Program-made: the position numbers and the translations under genes
Shown: positions 11,237 to 21,825 of the stretch, piece by piece
Layout of the letters: every line of letters starts with the position of its first letter
Position numbering within the stretch: position 1 is the stretch's first letter
From: Pogonophryne albipinna
Lineage: Eukaryota; Chordata; Actinopteri; Perciformes; Artedidraconidae
DNA length: 64,000 nucleotides
Assembly (NCBI GenBank): GCA_028583405.1
Contig: CM053243.1
Coordinates: 50,045,826-50,109,825, forward strand
Reading direction: 5' to 3'
Notes under the pieces: model-generated
What the model was told of the DNA's origin: nothing
Database searches by the model: none
What the model saw: the letters and a program-made list of their open reading frames with translations, nothing else

Positions 11237-11700
11237 CAGTGGTCGCCAACCAGTCGAGTGTGGTGCGGGTAGATCGCGGACCGTTAAAAAAAAAAAGAAA
11301 TAAAAATAAAGATAATAGTGTTTGAAAAATACGTTTATATATGTAAACCTATCATCCACCACCCCGTTAGCAGGTGTCACTTGATTGACGTATATATTGA
11401 GACACCTCAATAATTTAATACATTAACCGTGCTTTACATGAACCTCATCATGACACAAGAGAGGACGGCAGGACTGCAATTTCCCATGTTCAGTGAATGC
11501 AACAGAGGCAAGTCACCAGACCAATCAGAGAGTTGCATGGAAATACATGTGTGCTTGTGTCATTCAAGCTCGGCTGTGTGTGTGTGGTAAAAGCGCATTT
11601 AGTGTGATAGAGAGGGAGAGAGGGAGAGAGGGAGAGAGAGGGACCGGTGCTAGCGGGGACCGTGATGTTAGCATCTGGTTAGCTAGCTGCACTAACGGAC

Positions 11701-12468
11701 CAGGGTTTCCGTTAGCCGGTAATTACCGGTTTTTAGCTGGTAAAATGTATTAAAAACCGGTAAATTCAAAACCTGCCGGTCAAAATGTCTGGTAATAATT
11801 AGGGATGCTCCGATAGATCGGCCGCCGATCATTATCGGCCGATATTCACTCTTAATAGTTTGATCGGTGCTCTCTATAAAGGCCGATCAGGAGAGCTGGA
11901 TCTGATCGATATGGACATAAACGCGAGTGAAGTGTAACCGGACGCGAGAGAGAGATCAGATCAGCTGCTGAGTCAGACCGAGACACGCAGCTCTGCATAA
12001 TCACCTGAAGCCCCGCCTCTGTTTAGCGAGCTGCAGGAGCTGCATGAGAAACTGACGGGCTGTCAGGAGAGAGAGGGAGGGAGAGAGGAAAAGAGAGGAT
12101 CCGTTTCTCCCGTGTTATTATTCAAAGTTGATCTAAACTTTTCAATAATGTACGTTATCTACTACAAGTAGTTTGTTTGAATGTAATAATTATGTTGTTT
12201 GTTGTGGAATAATTTATTGAAAAATGAATCTGAATTTTTCGATCTGTTACGATTATAAACTGAAGCAATATAAAAATGAGCCCCATGAACTGAGTTTTAA
12301 ACATCAGCATATCCGCTCATAGTCCGGTAATTACCTGCTAACGGAAACTCTGCTACACAACTCTTATTATTATTATTGAAACATGACCGGTAAGTTTCAA
12401 ATTTGTCCGTTAAAATTTATTCTGCCCGGACATTTGACCGGCGAGAAAAAATCCTAGCGGAAACCCTG
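11701..12468. mobile_element. hAT-type MITE nested in the larger hAT
   Basis: The ends CAGGGTTTCCG and CGGAAACCCTG are inverted copies flanked by TAACGGAC at 11693-11700 and 12469-12476, a perfect 8-bp duplication. The sequence next to each end is rich in CCGGTAATTACC-like words. There is no coding capacity. A TAGGGATGCTCCGAT word near 11802 looks like one end of another common fish hAT MITE, but I see no matching second end. Confidence 0.88.
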
Positions 12469-12922
12469 TAACGGACATAAGGAGCTGTTTCCACAACAAG
12501 CTGGAGGAGAGTCCTCCCCTGTCAGACTGAGGGGCTCAGGTGAGCTAAAGGACTCTCTGAGTGTTTAGAACGGTTTTGTCACAAATTATTCAAAAGATTA
12601 TTTCCGAGGCACACCTTCATATGATCATTATAGTTATACAAACAATAAGAGAATAAATGAAAAACAGGTATGAAATACTATATGGCAGTAAAACAAGAAT
12701 ACAGTTTAAAAGGAGAGTGATTTGTAAAATATCCATAAAGAAAAAGAAAATCTGAAGGCCTTTTTCTCAAAATGATGACTCGGTGACAGTCATTATATAA
12801 TGTGACATATTTCGCTTAATATTTGGAGTACAAAAACAATCCTGATATCATTAGAAAGCTAGGAATCTCCTCTTTCCAGCAGTGTATACAACTCAAAATG
12901 TGTCTTCGGGTCAATGCGACTG

Positions 12923-13097
12923 TGTTGTGTCCCGTCAATTATGTTAGTTTGTTATGTATTTGTCACGTTCATGTTTGTTTTGTTTGTTTCACTTCCTGTT
13001 TTATTTTGTACTCCTTGTCTCATTCCAGGTGCCTTTACTTCCTTGGTTCTTGTTTCCCGCCATCGTCAGCGTCTGCCCTGCCCCTGATTGTTTCCAC
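12923..13097 (+). repeat. Truncated 5' LTR of chromovirus copy 2
   Basis: It matches the first part of the 3' LTR at 15067 with small differences, such as a 4-base length change after TTTCACT. It stops at TTTCCAC, where the pol sequence begins. Confidence 0.88.
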
Positions 13098-14424
13098 CGC
13101 TCCTCTACATGCTCTCACTTCTTCTAAAGTTTCCTTTCAGTGGACCCCCCAGGCCGAGTCTGCTTTCCAGTGCTTCAAGAAAGGATTCACCACGGCTCCA
13201 GTACTCACTGTTCCGGATCCCCAGAGACAGTTTATGGTTGAGGTCGACGCGTCCAACGAGGGCATAGGGGCTGTGTTGTCCCAGAGGTCCTCCAAGGATA
13301 ACCGGATGCACCCCTGCGCTTATCTATCGCGCAAGTTGACCTCAGCTGAGAACTATGATGTGGGGAACAAGGAGTTACTAGCTGTCAAATCAGCTTTGGA
13401 GGAGTGGAGACACTGGCTCGAAGGGGCGGAGCAACCGTTTGTTGTGTGGACAGACCACAAGAACTTAGAGTATGTCAGAAAAGCCAAGAGACTCAATTCA
13501 CGTCAGGCCCGGTGGACTCTGTTCTTTAGTAGGTTTAACTTTACTTTATCCTTTAGACCCGGTACGCAAAACCGTAAGCCAGACGCACTGTCTCGTCTCT
13601 TTGAGCCTGTCCCTAATGCCAAGAAACCTGAATCAATCCTTCCACTAAACTGTGTGGTTGGGTCGGTAACTTGGCAGATAGAAACAGATGTGAAGCAGGC
13701 TAATGTTGTGAGCCCGGCACCTAGTGAGTGTCCAGACAAACGTTTGTTTGTCCCTGTGTCTTTACGCTCTCAGGTAATCCACTGGGCTCACACGTCCAAG
13801 CTCACATGCCATCCGGGGGTCCGGCGAACTATGTTTGCCATAAAGCAGCGGTTCTGGTGGCCGGCCATGAGAAAAGAGGTCTCTGAATATGTGGCGGCCT
13901 GTCCAGCGTGCGCCCGGAATAAGACTTCTTCCCAGGCCCAGGTGGGTCTGCTCCAGCCCCTCCCAGTGCCTCAACGACCATGGTCGCATATCTCCATGGA
14001 CTTTGTGACTGGATTCCCAACTTCCAAAGGTAACACTACCGTCCTTACAGTGGTGGATCGGTTCTCAAATATGGTACATTTCATTCCTTTGCTCAAACTT
14101 CCCTCTGCCAAGAAAACGGCAGAGGTCATGCTTACTCATGTGTTCAGAATTCATGGTTTTCCAAGCGACATAGTTTCAGACAGAGGTCCTCAGTTCACTT
14201 CCATCTTCTGGAAGGAGTTTTGCCAGCTCCTCGGCGCCACGGTCAGCTTGTCCTCCGGTTATCACCCGCAGTCCAACGGTCAGACAGAACGCCTGAATCA
14301 GGACCTCGAAACCTGCCTCAGGTGTCTCGTGTCCCAGAAGCAATCCACTTGGAGCAATCATCTGACCTGGGTAGAGTACGCTCACAACACTCTTCTATCG
14401 GCTGCCACTGGTCTCCCCGTTCCA
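13098..14424 (+). pseudogene. Chromovirus RNase H and integrase core
   Basis: The frame starts in the segment between RT and RNase H ([13 protein letters not shown]), continues through RNase H ([34 protein letters not shown]) and the linker, and enters integrase. The zinc-binding H-H-C-C is visible as [13 protein letters not shown] followed by CPACARNK. The catalytic D-D-E is seen in [19 protein letters not shown] and [10 protein letters not shown] frameshift near 14418 moves the rest of integrase to the next frame. RT, protease and gag are absent, so this copy could not transpose by itself. Integrase inserts the cDNA into the genome. Confidence 0.9.
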
Positions 14425-15064
14425 GTGTGCGAACGGATATCAGCCCCCTCTCTTCCCTGCCAATGAAGAAGAAGTCAAGGTGCCATCCGCGCACGCTATG
14501 GTTCGACGCTGTCAGCGGGTCTGGGCCGGTGCTCGGCAGGCGCTACTCCGGACCTCGACCCGGATGAAGTCAGCGGCGGATCGTCACAGACGTGCGGCCC
14601 CCCTCTACAAGCCGGGACAGAAAGTCTGGCTCTCTACCAAGGACCTACCTCTTTATGTTCATTCCAAGAAGTTGTCACCGAGGTTTGTGGGTCCTTTCCC
14701 AGTCTCAAAAATCATTAACCCTGTCTCTGTGCGCCTCAAACTCCCCAGGTCCTTGAAGGTTCATCGTACGTTTCATGTCAGTAAACTCAAGCCAGTTCAA
14801 GAGAGCACTCTGGTTCCCCCCTCCAAACCCCCCCCTCCACCCCGGATCATTGATGGTGGCCCGGTGTACACGGTCAGGAAACTTCTGTCGGTCCGCAAAC
14901 GGGGCCGAGGACGCCAATTCTTGGTCGATTGGGAGGGATACGGGCCTGAGGAACGTTGCTGGGTCTCCTCGACTTTCGTGGTGGATAAAACACTCATAAA
15001 TGACTTCTATGATCGCCACCCTGAGCAGCCTGGGCCGTCGGGAGTCGGCCCTAGAAGGGGGGGT
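14421..15064 (+). pseudogene. Integrase C-terminus with chromodomain
   Basis: After the frameshift the frame encodes the integrase C-terminal part ([31 protein letters not shown]). A chromodomain follows at about 14865-15040 ([28 protein letters not shown]). This module defines chromoviruses and is thought to guide integration through histone marks. The tail [12 protein letters not shown] runs into the polypurine tract just before the 3' LTR. The domain looks complete with its aromatic residues. Confidence 0.9.
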
Positions 15065-15066
15065 AC
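15053..15066 (+). promoter_or_regulatory. Polypurine tract of chromovirus copy 2
   Basis: AGAAGGGGGGG lies directly before the TGTTGTG start of the 3' LTR, where plus-strand synthesis is primed in LTR elements. Confidence 0.75.
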
Positions 15067-15473
15067 TGTTGTGTCCCGTCAATTATGTTAGTTTGTTATG
15101 TATTTGTCACGTTCATGTTTGTTTTGTTTGTTTCACTGTTTTATTTTGTACTCCTTGTCTCATTCCAGGTGCCTTTACTTCCTTGGTTCTTGTTTCCCGT
15201 CAGCGTCAGCGTCTGCCCCGCCCCTGATTGTTTCCACCTGTTCCCACTTACCTCTTGTATATATTGTCCTGTCTCCCCTTGTCTGTTGTCAGTTCGTCTT
15301 GTTCGTCATGCCAAGAGGTCAGATCCAAGAAGCCATAGAGAGACCAAGTACCTTTTGTGATATCCTCCATGAGAGCGTTTTGTTTTGTGACCGTTTTGTC
15401 ACTCCCTCTGTAAAGAGTGTTTCTCCGGGTTGTGCAATTGAGTCCTCATATCAGTGAGTCACGGTTCTTAACA
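15067..15473 (+). repeat. 3' LTR of chromovirus copy 2
   Basis: This complete 407-bp LTR starts with TGTT and ends with AACA, followed by the GACTG duplication. TATATATTG near 15258 is a possible TATA element. Confidence 0.88.
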
Positions 15474-15695
15474 GACTGATTTCGATAGAGCAGGTCACAT
15501 ATGCCGTGAGCTGATTATGGAGCCTTCATTGTAACAGTAATTCAGATGCAATTAGCCTATATAAAAGGCCTCAAATTGGAAGCACTGTCTGGGCCGTCTT
15601 TTTCACTCAATTCTGCAATAGGTAGATCTCGCATTTCACCTAGGCCGAGGTTGGTGATCTTGGGCTTAAAAAGGTTGGTGACCACTGCTCTAGGC

Positions 15696-16140
15696 GTAGT
15701 GTGTTCCCTGACAGTAATACGCCGGCCATAATGCCCCTGTACCCGCATAGCGCTTTGATAGCACTTCCTGCGGTTTATCACTCTCATCTACGCATGCCCA
15801 CTAGCTACCTCCTTTACAGAAGCTACAACTGGTGCAGCGAGTGGGGAATTTGTACGGTCAACATTATGTGAGTGTAGAATTGTGGAAACAAATGACACTC
15901 AGACTTGGATACAGATCAACCTAATTTTTATTTGACAACGTAGGGATCTGTGCATTATACAGGGAAGAGGCGGGATTCGCCCTCGCGTCCCAGGTGGAGA
16001 GATTTTCTCCCCCCGCCGAGGCGCTTCCTCCCCCCGCCAGTCAGCTCCGCGAAGACGGAGCACCCCACCCGGCTGCTCTCTGCTGCTGCGGAGCCTGCCG
16101 AGGTCGGGCAGCCCGCCCCCGTGAGTACCCGTACGCCGGT
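15696..16140. other. Spacer, right flank of the hAT; GC-rich part at 15960-16130
   Basis: No credible gene is present. The first part should continue the DIRS-like element interrupted by the hAT, but no domain is readable. The part near 15960-16130 is rich in CCCCCGCC-like words and CpG. Confidence 0.5.
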
Positions 16141-16474
16141 ACAACTTGTTTTTTCTGAAATGTGGAGCGCCAAAGAGACTACACGACCCACAATCCCCAG
16201 CTATTGTTGTGACGACGCCTGTCCGCTTTGCGACAAACCTCGTGATGAGTCAACAAGCTTTGTGAATGGATGAAACATAAATTCATACAAAAAAAATCCA
16301 ACGCTGTCTCCTAAAAATTACGTTCCCACAGAACTAAACTGCATTCTCGTATCTCAAATACGTTTAATTTCTAGATATCTTCTAGAAACATATTTTCTCC
16401 CACATGACGTTCGTTATCAACGTATCTCAAATACGTTTGTTTTCTACATATCTTTGCCATTTATTGTCTTGCTT
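16141..16474 (+). repeat. Left outer arm of the foldback element
   Basis: It is the inverted counterpart of 18420-18790. The right arm carries a duplicated block of about 60 bases (ACGTTCATAACAAACGTAAC repeated at about 18470 and 18540) that matches the left arm's two AAATACGTTT blocks. Confidence 0.8.
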
Positions 16475-16629
16475 ATAATAATGATAATAGTCTTATAAAT
16501 ATCATTTTAGAGCACACAATTGAAATCGAGAATCGGGATCAATATATGGTTAAATTAAAATCAGTAGGCAAGGCTGTAATTTCGCCAGCTGTTACTCTCA
16601 TGAGCGAGGCAGAAAATAATAGTTTTAAC

Positions 16630-16755
16630 ATGCCAAAAATCTGCTGTGTCGTTTATTGCACCTCAAACATTAAAACAAATCCAGAGTTACGTGTTTCTGT
16701 ACTTCCTCTAAGAAGAAAGGGCAGTATAAGAAGAGCTCTGTGGCTTCAGGCTTGA
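16630..16755 (+). pseudogene. N-terminal half of a THAP zinc-finger domain, relic
   Basis: A 41-codon frame from the ATG at 16630 reads MPKICCVVYC, then TNPELRVSVLP, then RRALWLQA, and stops at a TGA. This follows the start of THAP domains: a Met-Pro start, a Cys-x(2-4)-Cys pair, a hydrophobic strand and a WLQA helix. THAP domains are C2CH DNA-binding modules found in P-type and Kolobok-type transposases and in host genes derived from them. The second Cys and His that complete the finger are missing. It lies in a segment present in the left arm only, so it may be the last trace of the transposase of a parental autonomous element. Confidence 0.55.
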
Positions 16756-18419
16756 TCGCCGTTCAAATGACAGCGTTGGCTTCCCCAAAAGTGGCTGTAA
16801 AGTGACGTAGATTTTACTCTCATCTATTATTCAAAACCATTCTATTTATTCTAACGTAAATTACATGCCAATGTTTTATCTTTTCATTTAGCTATTTGTT
16901 TTTGCATGTTTAACTGGGAATGTTTTCATGTTCGCTGATTGGATGTTTTAGCCGCAATGCACGTCGGGATATGGTGTTAATGCGATATGATATCCGGAAA
17001 AAAATTCAGAGTTTAGGATGGCCGAAGACACTACACTACCCATAATCCCCAGCTATCGTTTGGGACTACAGTCTCGTTGACAAACCCCGTGATTAATGAC
17101 TTCTTGATTTTTTATATTCTATATTTCTATCATTGACCTTCTACTTTCCCCCTATGAAAGTATGTACTCTTAATATTTTTTTCATCAAATAACATTATTC
17201 AACAAAAATAACATTATTCAACAAAAATAATTCAATAACGTGCTTACACAGCATACTAATAATAACAACATTGTGTTATTAGTGTAGGACACTTATGTAT
17301 GTATAACATCTGAAGATGTGTAGTTTTATTCATGTTTTTACATAATTTTACAGGATATTGCTATACTATTTCTCCTGTTTTACTTCTACACATTAATATC
17401 TGATTTGTAAAACATCACAGACAGAAAGGTATATCCGTCATTTAATGGTAAGCTATTGAAATTGTGATTCCATAGATGTGTCTCCCATCACCCAAATCCC
17501 CTGACTATTCTCTCAACTCAGTATTTACATTCTTTCATTCAAAGAAAATCAGTAAGTCCTTTTCTATCAGCTGTGCACCGTTATGGTGTAAATATAGCAC
17601 ATCTACCGATTGGATCAAATATAAAAGTCAGCCAAATTAGTATTGATACTGCAAGGAGACGTATTTTGTGAAAAGAAATGTAAGATGTTGTTTAATTGCT
17701 GATATATTTATGATCCACGTCACGTATTCAGTTTTGGCGGCAGTTCCTCATGTTTGTCTAGAAGTCTTCTCATCAGGGCTCTATAAATAGAGAACTACGG
17801 CAGATATGTAATATTTAATGCAGCCGAACCGTATGTTATGTGATGACTTCCAAAGAGAAAAGCAAGAAAACTCGGAATAAAGTATTTTTTTTTTTAATGT
17901 TTTCGGATTTCACATCGCATAAACACAGGTTTCCCAACGTGCATTGCGGCTAAAACATCCAATCAGCGAGCTGAGGATCTTTCCTACGTCTGTTTCCGGT
18001 ATTGTTCCTGTAATGAGAGTTCACATTTATGCTACATTGAAGGGTGGAATTGACTACACATATTCAGAAACATAATTTGCTTCAGATATAACTCATAGCA
18101 ATATTGTAACCATTAAGAAAAGCCAACTGCATTACAAAAACTAGGTAAAGTATTTTTCCTTCAGTAATGAAAATGTAATTCCAATGTAGACACACCTGGG
18201 GTCGCTGTTCAGTCTGTTACGCTGAGCCATGCATTGTCTGGAACGTAAAAGGGACGAAGAAGACAAAGTGAAGTGACGTACTTCCGGTTCAACATGAAAA
18301 CATTCCCAGTTAAACATGCAAAAACAAATAAATAAAAAGATAAAACACTGGCATGTAATTTACGTTAGAATAAATAGAATGGTTTTGAATAATAGATGAG
18401 AGTAAAATCTACGTCACAA

Positions 18420-18790
18420 GACAATACATGGCAAAGATATGTAGAAAATAAACGTATTTCAGATACGTTCATAACAAACGTAACGTGGGAGAAAATATGT
18501 TTCTAGAAGATATGTAGAAAATAAACGTATTTGAGATACGTTCATAACAAACGTAACGTGGGAGAAAATACGTTTCTAGTTAAATTGAGAATGCAGTTTA
18601 GTTCTGTGGGAACGTAATTTTTAGGAGACAGGGTTGGATGTTTTTTGTTAATTTATGTTTCATCCAATCACAGAGCTTGTTGACTCATCACAAGGTTTGC
18701 AAAGTGGACAGGCGTTGTCACAACAATAGCTGGGGATTGTGGGTAGTGTAGTCTCTTTGGCGCTCCACATTTCAGAGAAAACAAGTTGTT
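18420..18790 (-). repeat. Right outer arm of the foldback element
   Basis: It is the reverse complement of the left arm at 16141-16474 with scattered differences. It ends in GAGAAAACAAGTTGT. Confidence 0.8.
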
Positions 18791-20280
18791 TCTCAGAATT
18801 GAAGGGGAAAAACACAAAAGCATTGTACACAATTTAAACCTATCAATGCCGTTTAATTAACAAGGATAATATGGTGTTTTTGAGTTGATGAGTAGTGGAG
18901 ATATCACTGTCAAACCAATCGACAGTAAGGAGAATACTTACTTCCGGGTGTACAATTCTCCGTTATCCAATGGGAATGGACGTTCACATTGCCTTTAACG
19001 GCCGCCGACATAAATGGATGCGGTGCTTCCCTGAGCGTCAAATACCGCCGCCGATGGGAATACATTGCAATCAGTTGAAAGCTCTTTGCGTCCGTTTATG
19101 AAGCTGAAGGAGCCTCGGCGCGTCCCAACTGCACGCCACGGGACCCTGACCAAGCGTCGCTCCTGGACGTTTAGGGAGTGAGAGTGTGTTGGTCACTGAC
19201 TATTAGAGATGGGGGGGAAGTCCCAAACTAGTTTGACCAAATGCCTAACCAGTGCTGACAAAGCCAACTTCCAACTGATATTAACGATATGGAATAAATA
19301 CTCAAACAGCTGGCCATAGACAGGTAGACATGAAGAGAGGTAGACTTGAAGACAGGTAGACTTCACAACATGATGACATGAAGGCAGACAAAATGTTGAT
19401 TTCTATTATAACCTGTGTGGTCAGGGTGTGTGTGCTGCTCTTTATCTCTCTGTATTTCTGCATTGTGTTTCCTGTATTCTGAGTAAAGTGATGAAATGTC
19501 CTTCCAACACAATGCAGGACAATATATCTCCACAGAAAGGAGCACACAGGTGAGTCAGCATCTTTCTCCACTAAAGTGTACACCTACACTTCACAAAGGT
19601 TGGGTTTACTGCAGGACACTGTATTAGTAGTCTGTATTACATTTGACAAATCCTCTGTGTCTGTCCACCACAATGCACCTTCAGCTCTTCATGCCTGAGC
19701 ACACACACACACCCCCTCACCGCCCAGACCACCACAGTGATGCTAATTCGTCACTCCTTCAGCATCCTTCCTTCTATAACTAATTCAACCTGGGGAGCAC
19801 ACGTCCGGCTAATCCCACTCTGCGGCATTTACATTTAGAATGCTTCGGTTTATCAAATCATCCCAACATTGTGCTAAATTCACTTTCACTAAAATCCCAT
19901 TTGGGGAGGAGATTAAAATGACGGAGGTAGGTCAGGGGGAAAATAAAAGCAAATTGAAAGGTTGCTCATTTGTCAGCTCAGCCTCTTTCATGGAAGCCTT
20001 ATTGTGTGGAAATGTAATTAGTGCTCTTCAGACAGCGTCTTCAAACTGGTGCTCTCTGTGATTCCAGAGGGACACGCAGGCTAAATCCTAATGCTTGTTC
20101 TTTGTACTTCCCATTCTGTCCCTGCAAAACTAATCATCTAGATATAATTATGGACATCCAATATTGAAAAGGGTTCACTGTGAGGAGATGCGGCCGGCTG
20201 ATGATCTGCTTCTGCATTCCAGCACACAGCTTCCTGTCTTAGGATCTTAGATTTACCAGCCAGTCAAACAACAATTACAT
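18791..20280. other. No recognisable gene
   Basis: The longest frames are short and without family features. A CpG-rich patch at about 18930-19150 stands out in composition. There is no terminal-repeat or LTR structure that I can see. Confidence 0.55.
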
Positions 20281-20352
20281 ATGAAACCCATGTCTATATC
20301 TGAATGCGCTGTAATGATGAAACCCATATCTATATCTGAATGCGCTGTAATG
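20281..20352 (+). repeat. 36-bp tandem repeat, two copies
   Basis: A unit beginning ATGAAACCCAT and ending GCGCTGTAATG occurs at 20281-20316 and 20317-20352 with one difference. Confidence 0.9.
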
Positions 20353-20376
20353 ATCATTATTTAATAATAATAATTT

Positions 20377-20475
20377 AAAATAATAAAGAATTTGTGCGTA
20401 GAAGAACAAGTAGTGGGAATGCTGTATCAGCATTCCCACTACTTGTTCTTCTACGCACAAATTCTTTATTATTTT
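20377..20475. repeat. Perfect 48-bp inverted repeat with a 3-base loop
   Basis: The left arm 20377-20424 ends GTGGGAATGCTG and the right arm 20428-20475 begins CAGCATTCCCAC. I see no mismatch across 48 bases, and the loop is TAT. The right arm is the start of repeat unit A, so the left arm looks like the same terminus in opposite orientation. Confidence 0.92.
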
Positions 20476-21825
20476 TATTCCGCCGGGTTATTTTGCGCCT
20501 CTTCTGCTCCCACATTCCACATCGCAGAAACTCCGTTCAAACATCAAAACGTTCAGCTCGATCGGGAATCGATGGCTATTACTTTTCTCATTCATAACTT
20601 TCATAATTCCAGAGATACATCCAATAACTCATCACATTTTTAACATGGAAGTCAATGGAGAAACTTCAGACTTGAAAAATCTTCATGCGACTTCAACTGC
20701 TAACTGCTCCTTCATATTTTCACTCAGAAACCTCATTCCAACTTTAAAATGTTACACATCTTTCTGACATCATTCGTGTTACACAACTTTTAAATCAACT
20801 TTAGAAATATTAAACATTGTTCAGACCTTGGAAAAGAGGCCTTCTTCAGATTTTAACATTAGTGTGTATTGCGCAGCTCGTTAAGGCTTAGTTGATGTCA
20901 CAGCTAGAGTGAAGGAGAGCTTGAAATTCACCTTCATATATTTTTTTAAACCTTCCATAATTCTCAAACCCTACTCTCCTTGGACATCATTTTTCATTAA
21001 AAAACGTAGGAAAACATCTCGTAGCTTGAAAAATAAAATAAATTAAGCAAAATAATTTAAAAAAATGCCTCTTGAGGGCATGAAGTGACAAAAACTGTCA
21101 ACATGTCTCCATTAAGGCCCATTGTAATTTCAGGCAGATATTTCCCCATGGCAGCAGCCGCACACCTTTAGTTAAACTGCCAAAAAGGCCACATTATTAA
21201 CCCGAAACTACACAAAAATTACACTTCAGATACTCAACTTCCTTGACATGCTTCACGTTTTGAAATTTCACAGATATCTGTTACGGTTCTTCCACAAAAC
21301 GTTCACATGTAAGAGGTTTATCTCTCAATCAGAACAATGGAAACCTGTGATCTCTGCACGCCTCGTTAGCTCAAATATAAACACCTGTGTAATGGAACGC
21401 GATGATGTCATCGCTCCAACTGACATGCTCAGAGCAGCAGACTTCAGATAGCATTGTGCTAACAGTCCAGCCATGAAGACATCTACGGGACAGTTTTGAG
21501 ATTTCTTCAAATGCCGTTGCCATGGCAACACAATGCTCGCCTTGAAACACGGTTTTCTCATAACTTCAGTGAAAATACTCCAAACAGCCCAGAACTTCAC
21601 AGGTTTGGTAAGCGTAGTATCAAATGCCGTTGCCATGGCGACAGACCACTCGCTATTGAAACACGATGTGGCTGTAAGTCCAATCGACACGGTCCAATCG
21701 TCCCCCAATCCATCCATCCATCTTCTCCCGCTTATCCGTGGTCGGGTCGCGGGGGTAGCAGTTCCAGCAGAGAGCCCCAAACGTTCTTTTCCCTGGCGAC
21801 ATCAACCAGCTCTGACTGGGGGATC

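Larger units (their letters stand above)
12923..15473 (+). mobile_element. Ty3/Gypsy chromovirus copy 2, internally deleted, in the hAT
   Basis: TGTTGTGTCCCG begins both LTR copies (12923 and 15067), and the 3' LTR ends in TTAACA at 15473. GACTG lies at 12918-12922 and at 15474-15478, the 5-bp duplication expected of an integrase. The 5' LTR keeps only its first 175 bases or so and is then joined directly to RNase H. The rest of the 5' LTR, leader, gag, protease and RT are missing. Confidence 0.92.
11237..15687. mobile_element. hAT-type DNA transposon, non-autonomous, carrying two younger insertions
   Basis: The left end CAGTGGTCGCCAACC is matched by GGTTGGTGACCACTG at the right end (one mismatch in 15). 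Both are flanked by the identical 8-bp duplication CTCTAGGC. An 8-bp duplication and CAGTGGT-type ends are hallmarks of hAT elements. No transposase frame is visible in its own sequence (about 1.1 kb after removing insertions), so it was mobilised in trans. It contains a GA-rich run near 11610-11640, the MITE at 11701-12468 and the chromovirus at 12923-15473. It sits inside, or at the edge of, the DIRS-like fragment. Confidence 0.9.
16141..18790. mobile_element. Foldback-type DNA element with long inverted arms
   Basis: ACAACTTGTTTT at 16141 is mirrored by AAAACAAGTTGT ending near 18789. Complementarity then extends about 330 bases inward (to about 16475 and from about 18420). It includes the shared words GTGGAGCGCCAAAGAGACTA and CAAATACGTTT and a shared TTCCCACAGAACTAAACTGC. 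A second inverted pair joins 16798-16935 with 18285-18420, and a third joins about 16930-16970 with 17935-17970. A degenerate direct copy of part of the arm occurs at 17030-17100. No flanking duplication is evident, and the superfamily is unknown. The THAP relic inside hints at a THAP-transposase element. Confidence 0.75.

Noticed and set aside
11802..11860. Second MITE end (TAGGGATGCTCCGAT) inside the 11701-12468 MITE
   Set aside because: No matching right end or duplication could be found, so not listed as a separate element.
20377..20475. Hairpin as a microRNA precursor or terminator
   Set aside because: Arms are the termini of a transposon-like repeat and are perfectly paired over 48 bases, unlike typical microRNA precursors; nothing indicates a transcription unit.
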